Positions 54,303-64,000 of a stretch of DNA of 64,000 nt are shown piece after piece. A program made the translations under genes and the position numbers. Each line of letters begins with the position of its first letter. The first letter of the stretch is position 1. A model generated the notes under the pieces. It searched no databases. It saw only the letters and a list, made by a program, of their open reading frames with translations, and was not told the DNA's origin. Location: the NCBI RefSeq assembly GCF_014836715.1, contig NZ_JACSQI010000010.1, positions 1 to 64,000 of the forward strand. The letters run 5' to 3'. Origin of the DNA: Escherichia whittamii (GTDB lineage Bacteria; Pseudomonadota; Gammaproteobacteria; Enterobacterales; Enterobacteriaceae).

Positions 54303-55574
54303 TTCAAGTATTTTGCGGATCTGCTCCTGTTGATGTGCCGTCAGGGTCAGATCCGTATAAATTAGCGGTGGTGAAAAAAGCGGCAGCGGTATGGTATAAG
54401 GCGCAATAATAAGCGCGGCGTTGCGCGGTGCGCCAATCTGCAAAAATGTCTTCACAGACATGTGCTTAATATTGAGTGGCAGTATCGTTAGCTCACGCAA
54501 TTGCAGCTCAATATTCGCTTCTCGTTCGCTGTCATTGCCCGTCAGCAAAATAATCTGTTTTTCGTGAATTTCATTTGCCGGCATCAGCCATGCACCGAAA
54601 ATCACAGCCACCAGACAACTTTCTTCATCGGAAAGACTGACATTGTATTCATTTTCAAACCCAACCAGCGCTTCGCGGGTGGTGTGCACGAGCCGTGGAT
54701 AAAGTCGACGGAACTCTTCCGGTAAAGTGTTATCAATGCCGATAGAAAACAAACAGCGGTTTAACGCCTGGGCGAGGTGAGTATAAAGCTGATAGCATAA
54801 CCCCTGTTCATCATAGAAACGGACGTTACTCAACTGACGAAAATGCTGTACCAGACGGTTAATTGACAGACGCAACTGCTTGCCACGCTGATGGGTGTCT
54901 CGCAGTGGATCAGGAACCCGCAACATGGAAAAAAGTAATGCCATAAATAGCGGTTCATCTGGGGGGACAGGTTGACGCGCCCGCCGTTGCCAGTGCCGGC
55001 CAATTTCCTGTGCAACCTGAAACTCAATGCAAGATTCCAGCCAGTGGCGTTGCAGCGGGTTAAAAAGGGGCGAGATTCCGGCATGGTGTTGCAATAAGCA
55101 ATATTGCAGATACAAACACAGGAAATGAATATCTCGCGCGTCAAAGCGTTTTTGTAGCCTTCGCGAGCAGAGATTAACTAACGCCAGTAGATTGGTGTCG
55201 TCGTAAAAATTACGAGCAATCCCCCGACGTTTTAGCTCCCTCTTTAACGCGGGTGTAAAATGGTTGCTGATAAATGACGGGCAAAGGCGAAAAGCGCGTC
55301 GTAGCCAATGAAATAAACATAAGCGTTTGTTAAGTATTGTACCTTCAATCCGGTAGCTCCCGTCATATCCAGTTGTAATGATGAGTTGATGATAACGCTG
55401 GATCTCCCGTCCTGTTTCGCTGATATCGCGACCCACAATTTCATCATCCACACCATTAAGCTCGCTGAAAGTTGCCGCTGTGGCACTCAACCCCGGCTGG
55501 AACAGCGTCAGTAATACCTGGCAACGGCGCTGGGGAGCTGAAAGTACAGATGGTGGGGCAAGTGTAGGTATCAT
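54294..55574 (-). CDS. csiE: Stationary-phase-inducible protein CsiE
   Basis: A 426-residue protein with similarity to the PRD regions of BglG/LicT-type antiterminators and activators, but without a visible RNA-binding CAT domain. Its role is unknown; in K-12 it is induced by carbon starvation and needs cAMP-CRP. The start at 55574 has GGGAG upstream; seven upstream codons are ignored. It differs from K-12 noticeably more than neighbouring genes. A candidate CRP site lies upstream. Confidence 0.88.
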   Translation of the reverse strand: MIPTLAPPSVLSAPQRRCQVLLTLFQPGLSATAATFSELNGVDDEIVGRDISETGREIQRYHQLIITTGYDGSYRIEGTILNKRLCLFHWLRRAFRLCPSFISNHFTPALKRELKRRGIARNFYDDTNLLALVNLCSRRLQKRFDARDIHFLCLYLQYCLLQHHAGISPLFNPLQRHWLESCIEFQVAQEIGRHWQRRARQPVPPDEPLFMALLFSMLRVPDPLRDTHQRGKQLRLSINRLVQHFRQLSNVRFYDEQGLCYQLYTHLAQALNRCLFSIGIDNTLPEEFRRLYPRLVHTTREALVGFENEYNVSLSDEESCLVAVIFGAWLMPANEIHEKQIILLTGNDSEREANIELQLRELTILPLNIKHMSVKTFLQIGAPRNAALIIAPYTIPLPLFSPPLIYTDLTLTAHQQEQIRKILESA

Positions 55575-55659
55575 CTGTAGATCTCCCATAAGCATAATTT
55601 ATAAGAATAGCTAAAGTTTGCTTAGGGAAACGGTGATTGGAATGCTATTCATCAGAAAT

Positions 55660-55675
55660 GATGACAAACATCACA
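55660..55675 (-). promoter_or_regulatory. Candidate CRP site of csiE
   Basis: On the minus strand TGTGA-N6-TCATC, about 85 bp before the csiE start, has one perfect CRP half-site and a 3-of-5 second half. It agrees with the known need of csiE for cAMP-CRP. The site is inferred from sequence only. Confidence 0.6.
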
Positions 55676-55764
55676 GAATTTTTATCGATATAAACACTTC
55701 CAGGCAGTTTAATGCCATCAATTAAAGTGATTTCTTGCTGTTTTATCTGGTTTCGACCATAAAG

Positions 55765-56619
55765 TTAATTCTGTGGATTCAACGCGCTAAGGATAAAATC
55801 CACCATCTGCTCGCGATAAACGTCTCCGTGACGATCGGAAAAGGCATCAATATGTTCGCCATCGGGGATCAAAATCAGGCGTTTTGGCTCTTTCGCCAGG
55901 GCAAATAATTTCTCGCTATGCTGCCATGGAATAACATGATCAGCTTTGCCGTGAATCAGTAAAAGCGGAATGGGGCTGACACTGGCGATGTAGTTTTCGC
56001 TGCTGTAACTCTCATCAAGTAAGTAGCCACTGCCGGGGATCATTTGGTTGGCGATGGTCGAATAAGAGGCAAATGTGGAGTCGAGGATCACCGCGCGTAT
56101 GCCCTCGCGATCTCCCAGTCCAATAACGTCAAGAATATTCGCGCCGCCAATACTCTGCCCGAACAACACCAACCGTTTTGGGTTTACATCGCTGCGATGG
56201 CGCACCACATTGATGGCACTTTGCGTATCGTCCAGTAATCCGGCTTGTGATGGCGTGCCTTTAGATTTACCAAAACCGCGATAATCGAACATAAAAACAT
56301 TGAAATTGCGTTCTGGTAACCAACTGACCAGTGGCCAGTGGGCGGACATATTCCCGGCATTGCCATGAGCATGAATTACGGTAGCAATAGCGTTTTCGGC
56401 AGGACCAGTGGAAGAGGGGATAAACCAGCCTTGCAGCCTTGTGCCGTCTTTAGCAGTAAATTCAACAGATTCCGCAGACCAGGGATCAGGGCCGTAAATT
56501 TTGTCATCGGGATAATAAAAGAAGTTGATGGCGATGCGCGGCACTAAATAAACGCAGAAAGCAGCAATAAAAAGAATAAACAGTATCTTGAGAACGCGTT
56601 TGTTCGCTGGCAGAACCAT
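55765..56619 (-). CDS. yfhR: Predicted alpha/beta-hydrolase YfhR
   Basis: A 284-residue hydrolase of unknown substrate. An N-terminal hydrophobic segment (about 8-27) suggests anchoring in the inner membrane with the domain in the periplasm. The nucleophile elbow GQSIG and the later HGKADHVIPW with its Asp and the DGEHIDAF His complete a Ser-Asp-His triad; HAHGNAGNMSAHW is the usual oxyanion-hole region. Related proteins are described as BEM46/Wis2-like. csiE lies upstream on the same strand. Confidence 0.88.
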   Translation of the reverse strand: MVLPANKRVLKILFILFIAAFCVYLVPRIAINFFYYPDDKIYGPDPWSAESVEFTAKDGTRLQGWFIPSSTGPAENAIATVIHAHGNAGNMSAHWPLVSWLPERNFNVFMFDYRGFGKSKGTPSQAGLLDDTQSAINVVRHRSDVNPKRLVLFGQSIGGANILDVIGLGDREGIRAVILDSTFASYSTIANQMIPGSGYLLDESYSSENYIASVSPIPLLLIHGKADHVIPWQHSEKLFALAKEPKRLILIPDGEHIDAFSDRHGDVYREQMVDFILSALNPQN

Positions 56620-56763
56620 GACCTTTCCTTACGACTTCTTTGTAATCCATTAATCGGGGAAAGATGGTGGGAGAGTGGCAAAGGAAAGTAAAGCGGTGAG
56701 AAAGTATTTCGGAATAGCGCCTGAAAGGCGAGGGCGGGTGAGGAAAGTCACCCGCCCGAGAAA

Positions 56764-57567
56764 TTAACGCTTCAGGGCGTCGCTTAACTCGTCACGCATA
56801 TTTGACAGCATGGCTTTCACTACGCGTGGGTTACCGGCAACGATGTTACCAGTCAGCATGTAGTTATGACCGCCAGTGAAGTCGCTGACGATACCGCCTG
56901 CCTCACGAACCAGCAACTCGCCTGCGGCGAAGTCCCACGGACGCAGACCGATTTCAAAGAAACCGTCAACACGACCAGCGGCGACGTAAGCCAGGTCCAG
57001 CGCTGCAGAACCGGTACGACGGAAGTCAGCGCACTCGTTGAACAGTTTGCCGACGATGTTGATGTAGGTGGTGGCGTACTGTTTTGCTTTGAACGGGAAG
57101 CCGGTCGCCAGAATAGTACCGTCGAGATCGCGAGCGGTGCTGCCGCGCAGACGATAACCGTTCAGCTGTGCGCCCTGACCGCGAGTCGCGGTGAACAGTT
57201 CGTTACGCATAGGATCGTAAACCACAGCAACTTCAGTGCGGCCTTTGATACGAACGGCGATAGATACCGCGAAGTGCGGCAGACGTTTGATAAAGTTGGT
57301 AGTGCCATCCAGTGGATCGATAACCCATTGAACATCCTGATCAGTACCTTCAAGTTCACCGCTTTCTTCGGTGATGATGGTGTGCTGTGGGTAAGATTTA
57401 CGAATCGTGTCGATAATCACCGCTTCGGCAGCTTTATCTACGTTGGTCACGAAATCGTTACTGCCTTTCTGGCTCGCTTCTACAGCGTCCGGGGTTTCAT
57501 AGTTTTTGGCAATTAAATTACCCGCCTTGCGCGCTGCGCGCACGGCGATGTTCAGCATCGGATGCAT
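56764..57567 (-). CDS. suhB: Inositol monophosphatase-fold protein SuhB
   Basis: A 267-residue protein with phosphatase activity on inositol-1-phosphate, which also binds NusA/RNA polymerase and takes part in rRNA antitermination and assembly. The metal-binding motifs are ITEESGE (about 65-71) and IDPLDGTTNF (83-92), with WDFAAGELLVREAGG near the C-terminus. The length equals K-12. It is divergent from trmJ. Confidence 0.97.
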   Translation of the reverse strand: MHPMLNIAVRAARKAGNLIAKNYETPDAVEASQKGSNDFVTNVDKAAEAVIIDTIRKSYPQHTIITEESGELEGTDQDVQWVIDPLDGTTNFIKRLPHFAVSIAVRIKGRTEVAVVYDPMRNELFTATRGQGAQLNGYRLRGSTARDLDGTILATGFPFKAKQYATTYINIVGKLFNECADFRRTGSAALDLAYVAAGRVDGFFEIGLRPWDFAAGELLVREAGGIVSDFTGGHNYMLTGNIVAGNPRVVKAMLSNMRDELSDALKR

Positions 57568-57685
57568 CGGTTTCTCTCACTGGATGTTAAAGAACGGGAA
57601 AACGGCGCAGAGTATAGCAGCGAGATCGGCATCTGTCTTCGTTTTATGTTAAGATGCACGAATAATCTTTAGACGAAGAAAGACA

Positions 57686-58426
57686 ATGCTGCAAAATATT
57701 CGAATTGTGCTGGTGGAGACGTCACACACCGGCAATATGGGGTCTGTTGCTCGTGCCATGAAAACAATGGGGTTAACCAACCTGTGGCTGGTTAATCCAC
57801 TGGTGAAACCTGACTCGCAGGCGATTGCCCTGGCGGCAGGCGCCAGCGATGTCATTGGTAACGCTCACATCGTCGATACCCTCGACGAAGCGTTAGCCGG
57901 TTGTAGCCTGGTGGTTGGCACCAGTGCACGTTCGCGCACGTTGCCGTGGCCGATGCTCGACCCGCGCGAGTGTGGTCTGAAAAGCGTCGCTGAAGCGGCA
58001 AATACCCCGGTGGCGCTGGTCTTTGGTCGCGAGCGCGTGGGCTTGACCAATGAAGAGTTGCAGAAGTGCCATTATCATGTCGCGATTGCCGCTAACCCGG
58101 AATACAGTTCACTGAACCTGGCGATGGCGGTGCAGGTTATTGCGTATGAAGTGCGCATGGCCTGGCTGGCAACTCAGGAAAACGGCGAGCAGGTCGAGCA
58201 TGAAGAGACGCCGTATCCGCTGGTCGATGATCTGGAGCGTTTTTACGGTCATCTGGAACAAACGTTGCTGGCAACCGGTTTTATTCGTGAAAACCATCCG
58301 GGGCAGGTGATGAATAAATTGCGCCGTCTGTTTACTCGTGCACGTCCGGAAAGCCAGGAGTTGAATATCCTGCGCGGGATTCTGGCTTCTATTGAGCAGC
58401 AGAATAAAGGTAACAAGGCCGAATAA
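57686..58426 (+). CDS. trmJ: tRNA Cm32/Um32 2'-O-methyltransferase TrmJ
   Basis: A 246-residue SPOUT enzyme that methylates the ribose of nucleotide 32 in several tRNAs. The N-terminal SPOUT core holds [36 protein letters not shown] and [11 protein letters not shown]; the C-terminal extension (about 165-245) is helical. It lies upstream of iscR, separated by a double REP array. Confidence 0.96.
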
Positions 58427-58434
58427 CAGTCGTT

Positions 58435-58610
<176 letters not shown>

Positions 58611-58653
58611 AACAGGTATAAACGCCACGATAAAAAATGGCACTGAAGGTTAA

Positions 58654-58678
58654 ATACCCGACTAAATCAGTCAAGTAA
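58654..58678 (+). promoter_or_regulatory. Type 1 IscR site A
   Basis: A 25-bp match to the Type 1 IscR motif: ATACCCGACTA followed by AATCAGTCAAGTAA. The Fe-S form of IscR should bind here and repress iscR-iscS-iscU-iscA. It directly abuts site B. Confidence 0.88.
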
Positions 58679-58703
58679 ATAGTTGACCAATTTACTCGGG
58701 AAT
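58679..58703 (+). promoter_or_regulatory. Type 1 IscR site B
   Basis: A second Type 1 IscR motif, ATAGTTGACCA then ATTTACTCGGGAAT, next to site A with no gap. The pair is the known IscR autorepression region; TTGACC within it may be a -35 element. Confidence 0.85.
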
Positions 58704-58786
58704 GTCAGACTTGACCCTGCTATGCAATACCCCCACTTTTACAATAAAAAACCCCGGGCAGGGGCGAGTTTGAGGTGAAGTAAGAC

Positions 58787-59275
58787 ATGAGACTGACATC
58801 TAAAGGGCGCTATGCCGTGACCGCAATGCTTGACGTTGCGCTCAACTCCGAAGCAGGCCCGGTACCGTTGGCTGATATTTCCGAACGTCAGGGAATTTCC
58901 CTTTCTTATCTGGAACAACTGTTTTCCCGTCTGCGTAAAAATGGTCTGGTTTCCAGCGTACGTGGACCAGGCGGTGGTTATCTGTTAGGCAAAGATGCCA
59001 GCAGCATCGCCGTCGGCGAAGTGATTAGCGCCGTTGACGAATCTGTAGATGCTACCCGCTGTCAGGGTAAAGGCGGCTGCCAGGGCGGTGATAAATGCCT
59101 GACCCACGCGCTGTGGCGTGATTTGAGCGACCGTCTCACCGGTTTCCTCAATAACATTACTTTAGGCGAACTGGTCAATAACCAGGAAGTGCTGGATGTA
59201 TCTGGTCGTCAGCATACTCACGACGCGCCACGCAGCAATCGTAACGATGCAATTGATGTTAAGTTGCGCGCATAA
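58787..59275 (+). CDS. iscR: Fe-S cluster regulator IscR
   Basis: A 162-residue Rrf2-family regulator. The N-terminal winged helix-turn-helix (about 1-60) includes [29 protein letters not shown]. The [2Fe-2S] ligands Cys92, Cys98, Cys104 and His107 are all present. Holo-IscR represses the isc operon at Type 1 sites; apo-IscR acts at other sites. Its own Type 1 sites lie about 85 bp upstream. Confidence 0.98.
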   Translation: MRLTSKGRYAVTAMLDVALNSEAGPVPLADISERQGISLSYLEQLFSRLRKNGLVSSVRGPGGGYLLGKDASSIAVGEVISAVDESVDATRCQGKGGCQGGDKCLTHALWRDLSDRLTGFLNNITLGELVNNQEVLDVSGRQHTHDAPRSNRNDAIDVKLRA

Positions 59276-59331
59276 AAGATAAAAAGTATTCAGAATCAGG
59301 CCGGGGCGTATCGCGCTCCGTAAACACGGTC

Positions 59332-59375
59332 GTACATCCAGCCGGTAGCCTGGTTCCTTGCATTGAGTGATGTAC
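59332..59375 (+). promoter_or_regulatory. Stem-loop in the iscR-iscS gap
   Basis: GTACATC and GATGTAC, with an inner CCAG/CTGG pair, form a stem-loop just before the iscS ribosome binding site. The small RNA RyhB is known to pair here in E. coli, leading to decay of iscSUA while the structured iscR part is spared. Confidence 0.7.
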
Positions 59376-59390
59376 GGAGTTTATAGAGCA

Positions 59391-60605
59391 ATGAAATTAC
59401 CGATTTATCTCGACTACTCCGCAACCACGCCGGTGGACCCGCGTGTTGCCGAGAAAATGATGCAGTTTATGACGATGGACGGAACCTTTGGTAACCCGGC
59501 CTCTCGTTCTCACCGTTTCGGCTGGCAGGCTGAAGAAGCAGTAGATATCGCCCGTAATCAGATTGCCGATCTGGTCGGCGCTGACCCGCGTGAAATCGTC
59601 TTTACCTCTGGTGCAACCGAATCCGACAACCTGGCAATCAAAGGTGCAGCCAACTTTTATCAGAAAAAAGGCAAGCACATCATCACCAGCAAAACCGAGC
59701 ACAAAGCGGTACTGGACACCTGCCGTCAGCTGGAGCGCGAAGGTTTTGAAGTCACCTACCTGGCGCCGCAGCGTAACGGCATTATCGACCTGAAAGAACT
59801 CGAAGCGGCGATGCGTGACGACACCATCCTCGTTTCCATCATGCACGTGAATAACGAAATCGGCGTGGTGCAGGATATCGCGGCTATCGGCGAAATGTGC
59901 CGTGCTCGTGGCATTATCTATCACGTTGATGCAACCCAGAGCGTGGGCAAACTGCCTATCGACCTGAGCCAGTTGAAAGTTGACCTGATGTCTTTCTCCG
60001 GCCACAAAATCTATGGCCCGAAAGGTATTGGTGCGCTGTATGTGCGTCGTAAACCGCGCGTACGTATCGAAGCACAAATGCACGGCGGCGGTCACGAGCG
60101 CGGTATGCGTTCCGGCACACTGCCTGTTCACCAGATCGTCGGTATGGGCGAAGCCTATCGCATCGCGAAAGAAGAGATGGCGACCGAGATGGAACGTCTG
60201 CGCGGCCTGCGTAACCGTCTGTGGAACGGCATCAAAGATATCGAAGAAGTTTACCTGAACGGTGACCTGGAACACGGTGCGCCGAACATTCTCAACGTCA
60301 GCTTTAACTACGTTGAAGGTGAGTCGCTGATTATGGCACTGAAAGACCTCGCGGTTTCTTCAGGTTCTGCCTGTACGTCGGCAAGTCTTGAACCGTCCTA
60401 CGTGCTGCGCGCGCTGGGGCTGAACGACGAGCTGGCACATAGCTCTATCCGTTTCTCTTTAGGTCGTTTTACTACTGAAGAAGAGATCGACTACACCATC
60501 GAGTTAGTTCGTAAATCCATCGGTCGTCTGCGTGACCTTTCTCCACTGTGGGAAATGTACAAGCAGGGCGTGGATCTGAACAGCATCGAATGGGCTCATC
60601 ATTAA
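59391..60605 (+). CDS. iscS: Cysteine desulfurase IscS
   Basis: A 404-residue pyridoxal phosphate enzyme that takes sulfur from cysteine and passes it to IscU, ThiI, TusA and others. The cofactor lysine lies in [11 protein letters not shown] (Lys206) and the persulfide cysteine in [10 protein letters not shown] (Cys328 in E. coli numbering). The ATG at 59391 fits the K-12 start; the frame opens eight codons earlier. It is followed by iscU after 27 nt. Confidence 0.98.
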
Positions 60606-60632
60606 TCGGTATCGGAATCAGGAGAATTTATA

Positions 60633-61019
60633 ATGGCTTACAGTGAAAAAGTTATCGACCATTACGAGAATCCGCGTAACGTAGGTTCTTTCGACAACAA
60701 CGACGAGAACGTAGGCAGTGGCATGGTGGGTGCACCGGCCTGTGGCGACGTGATGAAGTTGCAGATTAAAGTCAACGATGAAGGTATCATTGAAGACGCG
60801 CGTTTTAAAACTTACGGCTGCGGTTCCGCTATCGCTTCCAGCTCCCTGGTAACCGAATGGGTGAAAGGGAAGTCTCTCGACGAAGCACAGGCGATCAAAA
60901 ACACCGATATTGCTGAAGAACTTGAACTGCCACCGGTGAAAATTCACTGTTCTATTCTGGCAGAAGACGCGATCAAAGCCGCCATTGCGGACTATAAAAG
61001 CAAACGTGAAGCAAAATAA
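60633..61019 (+). CDS. iscU: Fe-S cluster scaffold IscU
   Basis: A 128-residue scaffold on which [2Fe-2S] clusters are built. Cluster ligands Cys37, Cys63, His105 and Cys106 and the conserved Asp39 are all present. The HscA recognition motif LPPVK spans 99-103. The start follows AGGAGAATTTATA. iscA follows 16 nt later. Confidence 0.98.
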   Translation: MAYSEKVIDHYENPRNVGSFDNNDENVGSGMVGAPACGDVMKLQIKVNDEGIIEDARFKTYGCGSAIASSSLVTEWVKGKSLDEAQAIKNTDIAEELELPPVKIHCSILAEDAIKAAIADYKSKREAK

Positions 61020-61035
61020 GAGTTGAGGTTTGGTT

Positions 61036-61359
61036 ATGTCGATTACACTGAGCGACAGTGCAGCAGCGCGAGTAAATACCTTTCTGGCTAACCGCGGCAA
61101 AGGGTTTGGCCTGCGTCTGGGTGTGAGAACCTCCGGATGTTCAGGTATGGCTTATGTACTGGAATTTGTTGACGAACCGACGCCGGAAGACATCGTGTTT
61201 GAAGACAAAGGCGTGAAAGTCGTGGTCGATGGCAAAAGCCTGCAATTTCTGGACGGTACGCAGCTGGACTTTGTAAAAGAAGGCCTGAACGAAGGGTTTA
61301 AATTCACCAACCCGAACGTCAAAGATGAGTGTGGTTGCGGCGAAAGCTTCCACGTCTGA
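61036..61359 (+). CDS. iscA: A-type Fe-S carrier IscA
   Basis: A 107-residue carrier that delivers Fe-S clusters to apoproteins. The three conserved cysteines are Cys35 in TSGCSGM and the pair in ECGCGESF (99 and 101). The ATG at 61036 gives the usual length. A terminator-like hairpin lies 14 nt after its stop, before hscB. Confidence 0.97.
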   Translation: MSITLSDSAAARVNTFLANRGKGFGLRLGVRTSGCSGMAYVLEFVDEPTPEDIVFEDKGVKVVVDGKSLQFLDGTQLDFVKEGLNEGFKFTNPNVKDECGCGESFHV

Positions 61360-61373
61360 TGCGCATACCGATA

Positions 61374-61409
61374 ACCCCACCGTGGTCTGCTGCGCGTGGG
61401 GTTTGTTTT
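61374..61409 (+). terminator. Terminator-like hairpin between iscA and hscB
   Basis: A perfect 7-bp stem, ACCCCAC with GTGGGGT, with a 15-nt loop, is followed by TTGTTTTA. It could lower transcription into hscB, hscA and fdx and so set the ratio of early to late isc genes. Confidence 0.6.
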
Positions 61410-61454
61410 ACCTGATTCGCCGTTATCGCGGTGGATCGCAGCCCTGAGAATGTT

Positions 61455-61970
61455 ATGGATTACTTCACCCTCTTTGGCTTGCCTGCCCGTTATCAACTCG
61501 ATACCCAGGCACTGAGCCTGCGTTTTCAGGATCTACAACGTCAGTATCATCCTGATAAATTCGCCAGCGGAAGCCAGGCGGAACAACTCGCCGCCGTACA
61601 ACAATCCGCGACTATTAACCAGGCATGGCAAACGCTGCGTCATCCGTTAATGCGCGCGGAATACCTGCTTTCGCTGCACGGTTTTGATCTTGCCAGCGAG
61701 CAGCATACTGTGCGCGACACCGCGTTCCTGATGGAACAGCTGGAACTGCGCGAAGAACTGGACGAGATCGAACAGGCGAAAGACGAAGCGCGGCTGGAAA
61801 GCTTTATCAAACGTGTGAAAAAGATGTTTGATACCCGCCATCAGTTGATGGTTGAACAGTTAGACAACGAGACGTGGGACGCGGCGGCAGATACCGTGCG
61901 TAAGCTGCGTTTTCTCGATAAACTGCGAAGCAGTGCCGAACAACTCGAAGAAAAACTGCTCGATTTTTAA
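61455..61970 (+). CDS. hscB: J-type co-chaperone HscB
   Basis: A 171-residue co-chaperone that brings IscU to HscA and stimulates its ATPase. The J domain (about 1-75) has the HPD motif at 32-34 in RQYHPDKF. The C-terminal three-helix part (about 85-171) binds IscU. The ATG at 61455 fits K-12; eight upstream codons are ignored. hscA starts 16 nt later. Confidence 0.97.
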   Translation: MDYFTLFGLPARYQLDTQALSLRFQDLQRQYHPDKFASGSQAEQLAAVQQSATINQAWQTLRHPLMRAEYLLSLHGFDLASEQHTVRDTAFLMEQLELREELDEIEQAKDEARLESFIKRVKKMFDTRHQLMVEQLDNETWDAAADTVRKLRFLDKLRSSAEQLEEKLLDF

Positions 61971-61986
61971 TTTCTGGAAGCTAAAC

Positions 61987-63837
61987 ATGGCCTTATTACA
62001 AATTAGTGAACCTGGTTTGAGTGCTGCGCCGCATCAGCGTCGTCTGGCGGCCGGTATTGACCTGGGCACAACCAACTCGCTGGTGGCGACAGTACGCAGC
62101 GGTCAGGCCGAAACGTTAGCCGACCATGAAGGCCGTCACCTGCTGCCGTCTGTTGTTCACTATCAACAGCAAGGGCATTCGGTGGGTTATGACGCGCGTA
62201 CTAACGCAGCGCGTGACACCGCCAACACCATTAGTTCTGTTAAACGCCTGATGGGGCGCTCGCTGGCTGATATCCAGCAACGCTATCCGCATCTGCCTTA
62301 TCAATTCCAGACCAGCGAAAACGGCCTGCCGATGATTGAAACGGCGGCGGGGCTGCTGAACCCGGTGCGCGTTTCTGCGGACATCCTCAAAGCACTGGCG
62401 GCGCGGGCGACTGAAGCTCTGGCAGGCGAGCTGGATGGTGTGGTTATCACCGTTCCGGCGTACTTTGACGATGCCCAGCGTCAGGGTACCAAAGACGCCG
62501 CGCGTCTGGCGGGCCTTCATGTCCTGCGCTTACTTAATGAACCGACTGCCGCGGCTATTGCTTACGGGCTGGATTCCGGTCAGGAAGGCGTGATCGCCGT
62601 TTATGACCTTGGCGGCGGGACTTTTGATATTTCTATTCTGCGCTTAAGTCGCGGCGTGTTTGAAGTGCTGGCGACCGGCGGTGATTCTGCGCTTGGCGGC
62701 GATGATTTCGACCATCTGCTGGCGGATTACATTCGCGAGCAGGCGGGCATTCCTGACCGTAGCGATAATCGCGTTCAACGTGAACTGCTGGATGCCGCCA
62801 TCGCGGCCAAAATTGCTCTGAGCGATGCAGACTCTGCGACCGTTAACGTTGCGGGCTGGCAGGGCGCAATCAGCCGTGACCAATTCAACGAACTGATCGC
62901 TCCACTGGTTAAACGGACCTTACTGGCCTGTCGTCGCGCGCTGAAAGACGCGGGCGTTGAGGCTGATGAAGTACTGGAAGTGGTGATGGTGGGCGGTTCT
63001 ACCCGTGTGCCGCTGGTGCGTGAACGGGTGGGCGAATTTTTCGGTCGTCCGCCGCTGACTTCCATCGACCCGGATAAAGTCGTCGCTATTGGCGCGGCGA
63101 TTCAGGCGGATATTCTGGTGGGTAACAAGCCGGATAGCGAAATGCTGCTGCTCGATGTGATCCCGCTGTCGCTGGGCCTCGAAACGATGGGTGGCCTGGT
63201 GGAGAAAGTCATCCCGCGTAATACCACGATTCCGGTGGCCCGCGCCCAGGATTTCACCACCTTTAAAGATGGACAGACGGCAATGTCTATCCATGTTATG
63301 CAGGGTGAGCGTGAACTGGTGCAGGACTGCCGCTCGCTGGCGCGTTTTGCGCTGCGTGGTATCCCGGCGCTACCGGCTGGCGGCGCGCATATTCGTGTAA
63401 CGTTCCAGGTCGATGCTGACGGTCTTTTGAGCGTGACGGCGATGGAGAAATCCACCGGCGTTGAGGCGTCTATTCAGGTCAAACCGTCTTATGGTCTGAC
63501 CGACAGCGAAATCGCCTCGATGATCAAAGATTCAATGAGCTATGCCGAGCAGGACGTAAAAGCCCGTATGCTGGCAGAACAAAAAGTAGAAGCGGCGCGC
63601 GTGCTGGAAAGTCTGCACGGCGCGTTGGCTGCTGATGCCGCGCTGTTAAGCGCCGCAGAGCGTCAGGTCATTGACGATGCTGCCGCTCACCTGAGTGAAG
63701 TGGCGCAGGGCGATGATGTTGACGCCATCGAACAAGCGATTAAAAACGTAGACAAACAAACCCAGGATTTCGCCGCTCGCCGCATGGACCAGTCGGTTCG
63801 TCGTGCGCTGAAAGGCCATTCCGTGGACGAGGTTTAA
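61987..63837 (+). CDS. hscA: Hsp70-type chaperone HscA
   Basis: A 616-residue specialised Hsp70 that works on IscU to release Fe-S clusters. The ATPase domain includes GIDLGTTNS (23-31), YDLGGGTFD and [11 protein letters not shown]; the peptide-binding domain and helical lid follow from about residue 390. The ATG at 61987 gives the K-12 length. fdx begins one base after its stop codon. Confidence 0.97.
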   Translation: MALLQISEPGLSAAPHQRRLAAGIDLGTTNSLVATVRSGQAETLADHEGRHLLPSVVHYQQQGHSVGYDARTNAARDTANTISSVKRLMGRSLADIQQRYPHLPYQFQTSENGLPMIETAAGLLNPVRVSADILKALAARATEALAGELDGVVITVPAYFDDAQRQGTKDAARLAGLHVLRLLNEPTAAAIAYGLDSGQEGVIAVYDLGGGTFDISILRLSRGVFEVLATGGDSALGGDDFDHLLADYIREQAGIPDRSDNRVQRELLDAAIAAKIALSDADSATVNVAGWQGAISRDQFNELIAPLVKRTLLACRRALKDAGVEADEVLEVVMVGGSTRVPLVRERVGEFFGRPPLTSIDPDKVVAIGAAIQADILVGNKPDSEMLLLDVIPLSLGLETMGGLVEKVIPRNTTIPVARAQDFTTFKDGQTAMSIHVMQGERELVQDCRSLARFALRGIPALPAGGAHIRVTFQVDADGLLSVTAMEKSTGVEASIQVKPSYGLTDSEIASMIKDSMSYAEQDVKARMLAEQKVEAARVLESLHGALAADAALLSAAERQVIDDAAAHLSEVAQGDDVDAIEQAIKNVDKQTQDFAARRMDQSVRRALKGHSVDEV

Positions 63838-63838
63838 T

Positions 63839-64000
63839 ATGCCAAAGATTGTTATTTTGCCTCATCAGGATCTCTGCCCTGATGGCGCTGTTCTGGAAGC
63901 GAATAGTGGTGAAACCATTCTCGACGTTGCGCTGCGTAATGGTATCGAGATTGAACACGCCTGTGAAAAATCCTGTGCTTGCACCACCTGCCACTGCATC
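63839..64000 (+). CDS. fdx: Ferredoxin Fdx of the isc system, partial
   Basis: The first 54 codons of the 111-residue [2Fe-2S] ferredoxin that supplies electrons for cluster assembly. Three of four cluster cysteines are visible (42, 48, 51) in the motif [12 protein letters not shown]. The window ends before the fourth. It begins one base after the hscA stop. Confidence 0.95.
   Translation, partial: MPKIVILPHQDLCPDGAVLEANSGETILDVALRNGIEIEHACEKSCACTTCHCI

Overview
The window is chromosomal DNA from Escherichia coli or a very close Escherichia relative. Almost every protein matches an E. coli K-12 gene as I remember it in length, motifs and order, with only scattered residue differences (more in csiE, yfhH, yfiM and yfiE). 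The strand shown runs opposite to the usual K-12 map. No tRNA, phage, insertion sequence, plasmid gene or CRISPR array was seen. No searches were run; identities rest on recognised sequence, motifs, length and gene order.

Layout: (1) 1-11.8 kb: the 3' end of a 5S rRNA closing an rRNA operon (rrnG by context), then kgtP (2-oxoglutarate uptake), yfiM, pssA (phospholipid synthesis), patZ (lysine acetyltransferase), tapT (tRNA acp3U), trxC, yfiF, ung, grcA (spare glycyl-radical domain with two FNR boxes), eamB and yfiE. (2) 11.8-15.6 kb: srmB, trmN6, nadB. (3) 15.8-18.7 kb: the envelope-stress operon rseD-rpoE-rseA-rseB-rseC with its sigma-E promoter. (4) 18.9-25.5 kb: lepA-lepB and rnc-era-recO-pdxJ-acpS, with the RNase III-sensitive rnc leader. 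(5) 25.5-30.3 kb: the ohsC/shoB type I toxin-antitoxin pair, yfhL, yfhH, pgpC, tadA, mltF. (6) 30.5-39.1 kb: purL, the small RNA glmY with GlrR sites and a sigma-54 promoter, glrK-qseG-glrR and glnB. (7) 39.1-41.9 kb: hmp and glyA, divergent, with NsrR and PurR operators. (8) 42.1-52.9 kb: the poorly characterised yph cluster (ROK regulator yphH; yphG; ABC transporter yphF-E-D; dehydrogenase yphC; mutarotase-like yphB) and yphA. (9) 53.2-58.4 kb: hcaT, csiE, yfhR, suhB, trmJ. (10) 58.6-64 kb: iscR-iscS-iscU-iscA-hscB-hscA-fdx, cut by the window end inside fdx.

The clearest departure from K-12 is that hcaR and hcaEFCBD, which lie between yphA and hcaT there, are absent. Only about 256 bases separate yphA from hcaT, leaving the transporter gene hcaT without its catabolic partners.

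I did not find a convincingly new system. The best candidate for undescribed biology is the yph cluster, a complete sugar import and oxidation set with unknown substrate and a 7-3-7 palindrome just upstream of its regulator. Two long palindromic elements (era-recO and glrK-qseG) and a terminator-like hairpin inside the isc operon also deserve attention.
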